Below, in pieces: positions 15,551-21,843 of a DNA stretch of 21,843 nucleotides; positions within the stretch are counted from its first letter, which is position 1; each line of letters starts with the position of its first letter. The translations under genes were made by a program, and so were the position numbers. Under the pieces are notes generated by a model. The model saw nothing but the letters and a program-made list of their open reading frames with translations. It made no database searches and was not told the DNA's origin. This DNA is from Firm-04 sp045596625 (lineage in GTDB: Bacteria; Bacillota; Clostridia; Oscillospirales; Ruminococcaceae): positions 1-21,843 of the forward strand of contig JAZOCU010000062.1 of NCBI GenBank assembly GCA_045596625.1. The letters run 5' to 3'.

Positions 15551-16564
15551 TTATTTGCGATCGGTAAACCCTACCCGACGATATACTTTTGAAAGAATCT
15601 TGCGAGTCATACGGTATGCCTGCTCACTGCCGGTTGCGATACATTCATTGAGATATGTCTTATCGGCAGAAATGCGTTCAAACTCACTGCGTACCGGAGC
15701 CAGATGATCGGCAACTGCCTCACCCACTGCAGTTTTGAAATCACCGTATCCTTTTCCTGCAAATTCCGCAGTGATCTCATCCATAGTTTTTCCTGTAACA
15801 CATCCATAAATGGTCATCAGATTATTGATGCCATCCTTGCCCTCACGGTAGCAAACTTCGGCTTCGGAATCGGTTACGGCTCGACGGAATTTTCTGAGGA
15901 TCGTATCCTTATCATCGAGAATAAACACACAGGCATTGACGTTCTCATCGGATTTAGACATCTTTTTCGTCGGATCTTGCAGAGACATCAGTCTTGCACC
16001 TGTTTTCGGCATATAGGGCTCGGGCACCGTAAAGGTATCGCCAAACCGCTGATTGAAGCGAACTGCAATATTTCTTGCAAGCTCCAGGTGCTGCTTTTGA
16101 TCTGCACCGATCGGAACCAGATCTGCATTGTACGCCAGAATATCAGCCGCCATCAACACAGGGTACGTAAACAAACCGGCATTGATATTATCTGCATGAC
16201 GTGCACTTTTATCCTTAAACTGCGTCATACGATTCAGCTCGCCAAACATGGTAGAGCAGGAAAGTACCCAACTCAGTTCTGCATGATTGGGATTATGACT
16301 CTGAATAAACGCAACACTCTTTTTCGGATCAATGCCGCAGGCAAGCATCAGCGCATAAGCACGCATGGTATTGGCACGAAGCTTTGCCGGCTCCTGCATA
16401 ACAGTGATTGCATGGAGATCTACGATGCAATAGATGCTCTCATACTCATCCTGCAATGCACCCCAGTTCCGCACTGCACCGATATAGTTGCCAAGCGTAA
16501 ATACACCGGTTGGTTGAATTCCACTGAAAATTCGCTTTTTCGCTGTCATTTCCTGTTCGGACAT
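15551..16564 (-). CDS. trpS: Tryptophanyl-tRNA synthetase
   Basis: This 337-residue class I aminoacyl-tRNA synthetase charges tRNA-Trp in the cytoplasm. The N-terminus has SGIQPTGVFTLGNYIGAVRN, with the TLGN form of the HIGH motif at 23-26 that is usual for TrpRS, and PTKKMSKSDENV carries KMSKS at 201-205. Length is typical for bacterial TrpRS. AAAGGAG lies 7 nt before the ATG. It follows a conserved gene of unknown function by 26 nt and shares its promoter at 17178-17206. No T-box leader precedes it, so tryptophan-dependent control by that route is not indicated. Confidence 0.97.
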   Translation of the reverse strand: MSEQEMTAKKRIFSGIQPTGVFTLGNYIGAVRNWGALQDEYESIYCIVDLHAITVMQEPAKLRANTMRAYALMLACGIDPKKSVAFIQSHNPNHAELSWVLSCSTMFGELNRMTQFKDKSARHADNINAGLFTYPVLMAADILAYNADLVPIGADQKQHLELARNIAVRFNQRFGDTFTVPEPYMPKTGARLMSLQDPTKKMSKSDENVNACVFILDDKDTILRKFRRAVTDSEAEVCYREGKDGINNLMTIYGCVTGKTMDEITAEFAGKGYGDFKTAVGEAVADHLAPVRSEFERISADKTYLNECIATGSEQAYRMTRKILSKVYRRVGFTDRK

Positions 16565-16590
16565 ATTGCTACTCCTTTATTCGGGATAGA

Positions 16591-17112
16591 TTACTGCTGC
16601 TCTGCTTTGCGTGCTGCTTGATCCTTCATCTGAGCAGAACGCAGCTCTCCCATCACACGCTGATACAGATTCATCAATGCGCGCTGCTTAGGATCGGTAT
16701 TGCCGGTTGTGGAATTCATAGCAAGGCGATATACACCGCCCGTTGTCAGCAGATAGACATAATGTGTATGACCTGCGGGCAGCTCAAAAGATTCGGCCGG
16801 CTCTGCATCATCCAGATAATTGACCGCATTATTGACAAACACTCGTGTTGCCTGCACAACTGCGGGATAACGCTGTGCTGCACCGGAATAATCACCGCCA
16901 TTGCTGAAATACAGATTTGCTGCACCATTGACAAAGCATGCAAGCGTTGTAATCAGATTGGGTGCCATAGGCATATCAACAATTACGCCGTAAAGCGTAC
17001 TCTTTGTCATAAACTGGGTAAAGTTAGAAGCAGAAAGTCGCAGTGCCTGACTGCGGGTAACAAGGTAATCCTTTGCTACTGGTACTCTGAATACGGGTCC
17101 TCGATTAGCCAT
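16591..17112 (-). CDS. Conserved protein of unknown function, first gene before trpS
   Basis: The 173-residue protein has no signal peptide or membrane segment and is probably cytoplasmic. A notable stretch is ANLYFSNGGDYSGAAQRYPA followed by VVQATRVFVNNAVNYL. This resembles a recurring pattern in bacterial hypothetical proteins (small residues plus LYF-x-NGG, then a helix ending in F-V) that I cannot name with certainty. A second block, GHTHYVYLLTTGGVYRLAMN, may be a beta-hairpin. The last 30 residues are charged and helical. The ATG at 17112 is preferred, with AAAGGA 8 nt before it, over an upstream in-frame ATG at 17145 without a site. It shares a promoter with trpS. No function is claimed. 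Confidence 0.8.
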   Translation of the reverse strand: MANRGPVFRVPVAKDYLVTRSQALRLSASNFTQFMTKSTLYGVIVDMPMAPNLITTLACFVNGAANLYFSNGGDYSGAAQRYPAVVQATRVFVNNAVNYLDDAEPAESFELPAGHTHYVYLLTTGGVYRLAMNSTTGNTDPKQRALMNLYQRVMGELRSAQMKDQAARKAEQQ

Positions 17113-17145
17113 GATAATCGTCCTTTCGTTTGAAACAAAAATCAA

Positions 17146-17162
17146 CAGCTATAATATAGCTG
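17146..17162. repeat. Perfect 17-nt palindrome in the leader of the trpS unit
   Basis: CAGCTATA and its exact complement TATAGCTG flank a single central A. It lies about 9 to 25 nt after the expected start point of the promoter at 17178-17206. It could be an operator for a dimeric repressor, or a small RNA hairpin at the 5' end. It is not followed by a U-run, so it is not a terminator. Confidence 0.5.
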
Positions 17163-17177
17163 CGCAAATGCTCTTTT

Positions 17178-17206
17178 ATTATAACACATACTTCTCAATT
17201 TTGCAA
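17178..17206 (-). promoter_or_regulatory. Sigma-A-type promoter of the unknown gene-trpS unit
   Basis: On the minus strand TTGCAA (17201-17206), a 17-nt spacer ending in TGT, and TATAAT (17178-17183) form an extended -10 promoter. The expected start point near 17171 gives a leader of about 58 nt that contains the 17-nt palindrome and the AAAGGA ribosome site. Confidence 0.8.
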
Positions 17207-17287
17207 CATAAATTTGAGTATTTCCGCTATGAATTTTTCCATGGTCAATTATGATGACAGATCGCTATTTCAATTCCGGGAGGTTTT

Positions 17288-18898
17288 ATGAAAAGGCATG
17301 GGTTTCTTTTCGGTTCGATCATTCTGATGGCTTCCGCAGTCGTTGCAAAAATACTGGGCGCTTTCTTTCGCATTCCATTGACCGACCTTCTGGGCGGTAC
17401 CGGCATGGGATATTTTTCCAGTGCATATGGCTTATTCTTACCAATCTTCGCGCTTTCTGTAACCGGCATGAATACAGCTGTTTCGGTACTCACCGCCGAA
17501 GCCGCTGCTGAAAACCATGCAAAGTACAAGAAAGCCATACAGCGCAATGCATTGCTGATTTTCGGCAGTTTCGGTCTGATTGGAACGATACTGCTATATT
17601 TGAGCGCTGATCCTGTCTGTACACACCTGCTGAAAAATCCATTGGCATCTGATGCCGTCAAAGCACTTTCTCCAACAGTATTGTTTTGCTGTCTCAGTGC
17701 TGTATGGCGTGGTGCATGGGAAGGCAGCAACAATATGCTGCCGACAGCTGTTTCACAAGCTTTGGAAAGTATCGTTCGCCTATCCTGCGGACTATGGCTC
17801 TGCGATGCAGTTCTGTCACAAGGCGGTTCCTTACAGCAAGCAGCCGCTGCGGCAATCTTTGGTGTCACGATTTCAACGGCAATCGGATTCCTTTCTCTCC
17901 TTTGCTGGAAAAAGCCAAATAATCCGATCACCGCCTCCCCTACCAATGCGATCATTTCTCATAAGTCGATCCGCAGAAAACTATTGCGTCTGCTGATTCC
18001 CGTTTCCTTAAGCGCTCTTGTCACCAATATGACCTCTCTGATCGATCTGACCACGGTGATGCGCTGCATGATCAAACTGATCACACGCACGCCGCAGTTA
18101 TTTGGTTTTCTCTCTGTACCCTCAACAGAAGATACCATAGCACTAGCTAATTTCTTATACGGAGCCTTTTCGGGATTGGCTGTTACTGTATTCAATCTGG
18201 TACCTTCTGTGACAAATATGGTGGGAAAAAGTGTACTGCCGGCTTTTGCAAACGCTTTTGCTAAAAAAGACATTGCGCAAATGCATACACACGCTATTGC
18301 AGCCATCCGTATGACAGCTTTGCTTGCCATTCCCGCAGGACTGGGGATATTTGCAATGGCAAAGCCCATTCTCCTGTTTTTGTTCCCATCAAGGCCTGAA
18401 GAAATCGACATTGCCGCTTCACCGTTGATGATTTTAGGATTAGCTATGATTTTTCTCACTATCTCTGTTCCGATTTTCAGTATGCTGCAAGCCACAGGTT
18501 CTGCTTTAGATACGGTTTGGATCATGCTATGGGGCATTGCTGTTAAGCTTCCCTGTAATTTAATCCTGATGCAATACCCTTCCATTCATTTGCGCGGCGC
18601 AGCCATTGCTACGCTCCTTTGTTATCTGGTGATCGTAGTCCGTGCGGTTGTGATACTGCGCAAAAGAACTAATATTTCACTGCCTTTGTTTTCCATTTGC
18701 CTTGTACCAATGATCGGCGGAATTGGTTGTGCTCTGACCGCACAGTACCTGTATCATCATCTGATCCTGCCGATCCATACAGCATTACCGCTTGCAATTG
18801 CAGGGGGCGGTATCGTCTATTTGGTCATTCTCCTGTGCTGTGAAAAGCTGCATCTTGATACTTTACTGCAACCGAATAACAACGATGCTCTTCAGTGA
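17288..18898 (+). CDS. SpoVB/MurJ-like MOP-superfamily lipid-linked flippase
   Basis: The 536-residue protein is a polytopic membrane protein with roughly 14 hydrophobic segments, matching SpoVB and YtgP of Bacillus (about 520-550 residues) in the MOP exporter superfamily. The N-terminus GSIILMASAVVAKILGAFFR and the following GGTGMGYFSSAYGLF are typical of the SpoVB branch, which moves lipid-linked cell wall precursors across the membrane. GGGAGG lies 4-5 nt before the ATG. It is alone on the plus strand between two minus-strand units and ends in a shared terminator. No clear promoter was found in the 175 bp upstream. It could instead be the flippase for the surface glycan, but it is 9 kb from that operon and separately transcribed, so a peptidoglycan precursor role is more likely. 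Confidence 0.85.
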   Translation: MKRHGFLFGSIILMASAVVAKILGAFFRIPLTDLLGGTGMGYFSSAYGLFLPIFALSVTGMNTAVSVLTAEAAAENHAKYKKAIQRNALLIFGSFGLIGTILLYLSADPVCTHLLKNPLASDAVKALSPTVLFCCLSAVWRGAWEGSNNMLPTAVSQALESIVRLSCGLWLCDAVLSQGGSLQQAAAAAIFGVTISTAIGFLSLLCWKKPNNPITASPTNAIISHKSIRRKLLRLLIPVSLSALVTNMTSLIDLTTVMRCMIKLITRTPQLFGFLSVPSTEDTIALANFLYGAFSGLAVTVFNLVPSVTNMVGKSVLPAFANAFAKKDIAQMHTHAIAAIRMTALLAIPAGLGIFAMAKPILLFLFPSRPEEIDIAASPLMILGLAMIFLTISVPIFSMLQATGSALDTVWIMLWGIAVKLPCNLILMQYPSIHLRGAAIATLLCYLVIVVRAVVILRKRTNISLPLFSICLVPMIGGIGCALTAQYLYHHLILPIHTALPLAIAGGGIVYLVILLCCEKLHLDTLLQPNNNDALQ

Positions 18899-18907
18899 AC
18901 AAGACAG

Positions 18908-18944
18908 AAAATCCCGAATCTCTGATGTTAAGATTCGGGATTTT
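18908..18944. terminator. Bidirectional intrinsic terminator
   Basis: A 14-bp stem (18908-18921 with 18931-18944), core ATCCCGAATCT / AGATTCGGGAT, has a 9-nt loop, with A on the left and TTTTT on the right. It lies between the convergent flippase and antiporter genes and can serve both. Confidence 0.93.
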
Positions 18945-18964
18945 TCTTCATTATCAGTGCGCAA

Positions 18965-20608
18965 TTATTTTGTCTTTTCGGGGGCAGTTTCTTCTTTGCT
19001 GCGATTCAACATACGAAGTATAAACAATACCAAAAGCATCAGCACGATGGAAGTACCCAGCACAACAAAGAGGTTTTGGATAAAGCCTGCCAGTAAATAA
19101 CCAACTGCACAGACACCTGCCACTGTAAATACATACGGGATCTGTGTGGAAACATGATTCACATGATCACATTGTGCACCAGTGGATGCCATAATTGTCG
19201 TATCGGAGATCGGAGAGCAATGATCGCCGCAAACAGCACCTGCAAGACATGCGGAAATGCAGATAATAACAATCGACGGAATCGTGCCTGCATCACCAAC
19301 ATTGGCAAGCTGCTGACTAAATACATCGGTAACAATGGGAATCAGAATACCGAAGGTACCCCATGAAGTACCGGTTGCAAATGCAAGTCCCAATGCAACA
19401 ACAAACAGAATCAGAGGCAGCAGGAAGCGGATTGCCGTAACACTTTCCACAATCGCAGACACATATGCACCGGCTTCCAGCAGACCTGTCATGGATTTCA
19501 ACGTCCATGCAAAGGTAAGAATCAAAATAGCAGGAACCATCTGCTTAAAGCCGGCTGCAATGGAATCCATGCATTCAGTAAAGGTCAGCACGCGACGTAC
19601 AAGATAATACAGGATCACAAGGATCAAGGTAGCAAAAGAGCCAAGCGTTAATCCATAAGATGCATCACAATCCGCAAAGGCATCAATGAACGAAGCTCCA
19701 TCAAAGAATCCGCCCGTATAAATCATGCCAACAACACAGAGTAAAATCAGTATTACTACAGGAAGGATCAGATCGATCACCTTGCCGCGTGTATGTGTCG
19801 GTTTATCATCCTCCTCATACACTTTATTTCTAGTGGTAAACAGATCGCCGTTCTGTGCATTGCGCTCATGGGTCTTCATAATACCGTAATCAAAATTACC
19901 GACAGAAATAAATACAACCATCAGCAAAGTGAGCAGTGCATACAAATTGTAGGGAATTGTACTGATAAACAGCTGAATGCCGTTTACACCCTCCACAGTA
20001 CCACTGACCGCTGCTGCCCAAGAGGAAATCGGTGCAATAATACAAATCGGTGCTGCAGTAGCATCAATCAGATAAGCAAGCTTTGCTCTGGAGACCTTAT
20101 GTTTATCCGTCACAGGTCTCATCACAGAGCCAACTGTCAAACAGTTGAAATAATCATCCACAAAAATCAATGTACCAAGCAAAAAGGTAGAGAGACTTGC
20201 TCCGACACGAGTTTTAATATGTTTGGATGCCCACTCTCCATATGCACGACTGCCGCCTGCCTTATTCATCAGCACGACAATAATACCCAGCACGACAAGA
20301 AAAATCAAAATACCTACATTATATGTATCCGAAAGATTCGTGATCAATCCATCCTGAATCACTGAGGTGAACATTCCTGTAAATCCTGTGGACGAGGCAA
20401 TCGCATATATTGTGCCACCGGTCAGAATACCGATAAACAAAGACGAATACACTTCCTTGGTGATCAAAGCAAGCCCGATTGCTACAATCGGCGGCAGCAA
20501 AGACCAAAGTGTTCCAATCGAATCAGTGATCGGCGCAGATATCATACAGCAGATGATAAATGCCAATATCAGAACTGCAAATATTATTTTCGTAATATGC
20601 TTCTTCAT
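18965..20608 (-). CDS. NhaC-family Na+/H+ antiporter (or related organic-acid antiporter)
   Basis: This 547-residue membrane protein has about 12 hydrophobic segments. Family signatures include FVDDYFNCLTVG at about 149-160, GTSWGTFGI at 413-421 and GDHCSPISDTTIMAS at 461-475, the last being a strong marker of NhaC-type transporters. Members exchange Na+ for H+, and some exchange malate and lactate (MleN), so the substrate is open. A cytoplasmic charged loop lies near 240-278. The start is ATG at 20608, with AAAAAAGGAG 8 nt upstream; an in-frame extension to 20671 would lie inside the preceding gene. The stop of the EamA gene is one base before this ATG (TGAGATG), so the two are probably translated together. 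Confidence 0.92.
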   Translation of the reverse strand: MKKHITKIIFAVLILAFIICCMISAPITDSIGTLWSLLPPIVAIGLALITKEVYSSLFIGILTGGTIYAIASSTGFTGMFTSVIQDGLITNLSDTYNVGILIFLVVLGIIVVLMNKAGGSRAYGEWASKHIKTRVGASLSTFLLGTLIFVDDYFNCLTVGSVMRPVTDKHKVSRAKLAYLIDATAAPICIIAPISSWAAAVSGTVEGVNGIQLFISTIPYNLYALLTLLMVVFISVGNFDYGIMKTHERNAQNGDLFTTRNKVYEEDDKPTHTRGKVIDLILPVVILILLCVVGMIYTGGFFDGASFIDAFADCDASYGLTLGSFATLILVILYYLVRRVLTFTECMDSIAAGFKQMVPAILILTFAWTLKSMTGLLEAGAYVSAIVESVTAIRFLLPLILFVVALGLAFATGTSWGTFGILIPIVTDVFSQQLANVGDAGTIPSIVIICISACLAGAVCGDHCSPISDTTIMASTGAQCDHVNHVSTQIPYVFTVAGVCAVGYLLAGFIQNLFVVLGTSIVLMLLVLFILRMLNRSKEETAPEKTK

Positions 20609-20609
20609 C

Positions 20610-21539
20610 TCATTTTCTCCTTTTTTCAACTTGTCGTTTCTCAGAATGCCAGTCAGGCAATTGCGCTGCAATCACCGCTATAAATACCAATACACATCCT
20701 GCAAGCTCTTTTGCGGATAATGCCTCATGCAATAGCAGCCAGCCTGAAAGCGCCGCAAATACAGCTTCTAAGCTCATCAGGAGTGTAGCAATGGTCGGAT
20801 CGGTATGCCGCTGACCAAGGATTTGCAAGGTATAGGCTACGCCACAGGACATTACACCGGCATATAGAATCGTAATCTTAGCATCCCAGATGCCCTGAAG
20901 CTGTGGCTGTTCAAATAACAGCATACAAATCAGCATCAGAATGCCTGCAGTAAAAAACTGTATGCATGACATCACCATACCGTCTGCATTCTTACTGTTA
21001 AAAAACGCAATGACCATTATGTGCACCGAGAAAAACACGGCACCACACAGTACAAGCAAATCACCTTTACCGAGCCGAAAGCCTTCATGGATACAAAGCA
21101 GATAAAATCCCATTGCCGCAATCAACACACAGCACCAGATCCGCAAGCCGGTACGGTGATACAGAAACAACTGAATCAACGGCACCATAATAATATACAA
21201 TGCTGTGATGAAACCCGCTTTTCCTGCTGTTGTCATGGGGATCCCGCATTGCTGAAAAGAACTGGCAATAAACAAAACGATTCCACATACAACGCCGCCC
21301 AGTACCGTATACTTTCGTGAGATTGCCGGCTTTTTTGTAGCCGCTCCCTTTGCAAGAAAACGCTTCAAAACCGGAATCACGGGAATCAACACGATGCCGC
21401 CCAGCAAGGTACGAATGGCATTATAGGTGAACGGTTCGACATATCGCATTCCTTCACTTTGTGCCACAAATGCAGTACCCCATATGATCGCTGTGATCAG
21501 CAACATCAGATTTCCCTGCATGGATTTCTGTTGTATCAC
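20610..21539 (-). CDS. EamA/DMT-superfamily transporter
   Basis: The 309-residue protein has ten predicted membrane segments in two EamA repeats. The first starts at LMLLITAIIWGTAFVAQSEG, and the second includes GDLLVLCGAVFFSVHIMVIA and ATLLMSLEAVFAALSGWLLL. Such proteins export or import small metabolites, often amino acids or nucleosides; nothing here fixes the substrate. The start is read as GTG at 21539, because GGGAG lies 5 nt upstream; the first ATG at 21521 has no ribosome site. The C-terminus is short and basic. It is the first gene of a two-gene unit with the NhaC antiporter, under the promoter at 21576-21605. Confidence 0.92.
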   Translation of the reverse strand: MIQQKSMQGNLMLLITAIIWGTAFVAQSEGMRYVEPFTYNAIRTLLGGIVLIPVIPVLKRFLAKGAATKKPAISRKYTVLGGVVCGIVLFIASSFQQCGIPMTTAGKAGFITALYIIMVPLIQLFLYHRTGLRIWCCVLIAAMGFYLLCIHEGFRLGKGDLLVLCGAVFFSVHIMVIAFFNSKNADGMVMSCIQFFTAGILMLICMLLFEQPQLQGIWDAKITILYAGVMSCGVAYTLQILGQRHTDPTIATLLMSLEAVFAALSGWLLLHEALSAKELAGCVLVFIAVIAAQLPDWHSEKRQVEKRRK

Positions 21540-21575
21540 GCTTTCTCCCGACCCTTTCCGACATGGTTTGCGGTT

Positions 21576-21605
21576 ATTATATCATAATCCATACCGATGA
21601 TGCAA
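21576..21605 (-). promoter_or_regulatory. Promoter of the EamA-NhaC unit
   Basis: On the minus strand TTGCAT (21600-21605), an 18-nt spacer ending in TGA, and TATAAT (21576-21581) form an extended -10 promoter. The start point would lie near 21569, about 30 nt before the GTG start. Confidence 0.7.
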
Positions 21606-21733
21606 TCCTTTTTTTCACGTATCAACGAACTTTGTTTAATCCATACAAATCACAGCTGACAGTATTGGTGATTTCAACCACAGATTGTGCTGCTATCGTC
21701 TGAATGCATTTGACAAACCGCAGTACGCCATGC

Positions 21734-21766
21734 AAAAAGGCTCTCACGCAAATGCGTGAGAGCCTT
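21734..21766 (-). terminator. Intrinsic terminator of the gene at the right window edge
   Basis: On the minus strand AAGGCTCTCACGC and GCGTGAGAGCCTT form a perfect 13-bp stem with a 4-nt loop, followed by five T. It lies about 24 nt past the stop of the partial gene at 21790 and insulates it from the EamA unit. Confidence 0.93.
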
Positions 21767-21789
21767 CAAATTCTCGTCATCAACAACGA

Positions 21790-21843
21790 TTATTTCATTG
21801 CCTCTTCAATTGCAACAGCACAAGCAACAGTCATACCAACCAT
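21790..21843 (-). CDS. C-terminal end of an unidentified gene (cut by window edge)
   Basis: The last 17 codons read MVGMTVACAVAIEEAMK and end in TAA. The frame is open to the window edge, and a strong terminator follows at the right distance, which is the main reason to believe it is a real gene end. The peptide is short and hydrophobic and then acidic-helical; I cannot assign a family from it. The first ATG is internal rather than a start as far as can be seen. Confidence 0.6.
   Translation of the reverse strand: MVGMTVACAVAIEEAMK

Noticed and set aside
17163..17287. Promoter for the plus-strand flippase gene
   Set aside because: TATGAT near 17250 lacks a matching -35 at proper spacing, and other candidates are weaker; not reported as a feature.
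21652..21742. Short minus-strand open frame between the right-edge terminator and the EamA promoter (reads ...VKCIQTIAAQSVVEITN...)
   Set aside because: It could only begin at a TTG inside the terminator U-run, has no ribosome site and is under 40 codons. It may be a gene remnant, but nothing supports it.

Overview
The window reads as a chromosomal segment of a Gram-positive, low-to-moderate GC Clostridia-class bacterium, most likely a cellulosome-forming Ruminococcus or close relative. The main pointer is a secreted GH26 mannanase ending in a type I dockerin. Supporting signs are AGGAG-type ribosome binding sites, TTGACA/TATAAT-type promoters (several with an extended TG -10), a PhoP-box-like array of TTAACA repeats, and a mazG-hup-rqcP cluster of the Firmicutes kind. 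The assignment is inferred from gene content; no rRNA or other phylogenetic marker was compared.

Region 1 (1-8389, minus strand) is one long operon for a surface polysaccharide or glycan, read from a near-consensus promoter at 8361-8389. In transcription order it encodes a DegT-type sugar aminotransferase, a membrane phosphoglycosyl transferase that would start the glycan on a lipid carrier, a GNAT acetyltransferase, two GT-B glycosyltransferases, a second DegT aminotransferase (FdtB/QdtB-like), a GNAT-cupin fusion (N-acetyltransferase plus dTDP-keto-sugar 3,4-ketoisomerase), RmlA, and the start of RmlB, which is cut by the window edge. The last four supply the steps for a dTDP-3-acetamido-3,6-dideoxyhexose (Fuc3NAc or Qui3NAc type). 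The first genes suggest a separate amino sugar for the initiating residue. Genes are tightly packed or overlapping, and several starts are placed downstream of the longest possible start because that is where the Shine-Dalgarno sits.

Region 2 (8505-10821, minus strand) is a single-gene unit for the cellulosomal mannanase, with its own promoter and a hairpin terminator. Region 3 (10964-13948, plus strand) is a probable phosphate-starvation unit: a PhoP-box-like array, a Na+/phosphate cotransporter with a fused PhoU domain, and a DUF4003-like protein, closed by a bidirectional terminator.

Region 4 (13960-17206, minus strand) is housekeeping: mazG, HU and rqcP in one unit, and trpS behind a conserved gene of unknown function in another. 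Region 5 (17288-18898, plus strand) is a SpoVB/MurJ-like lipid-linked flippase. Region 6 (18965-21605, minus strand) is an EamA transporter plus NhaC antiporter pair, coupled by a one-base gap. The window ends in the last 17 codons of an unidentified minus-strand gene with a strong terminator. No RNA genes, insertion sequences, CRISPR arrays or prophage genes were seen. The points most worth following are the GNAT-cupin fusion, the PhoP-like box with the unusual translation start of the phosphate transporter, the roughly 135-nt leader of the glycan operon, and the two poorly characterised proteins.
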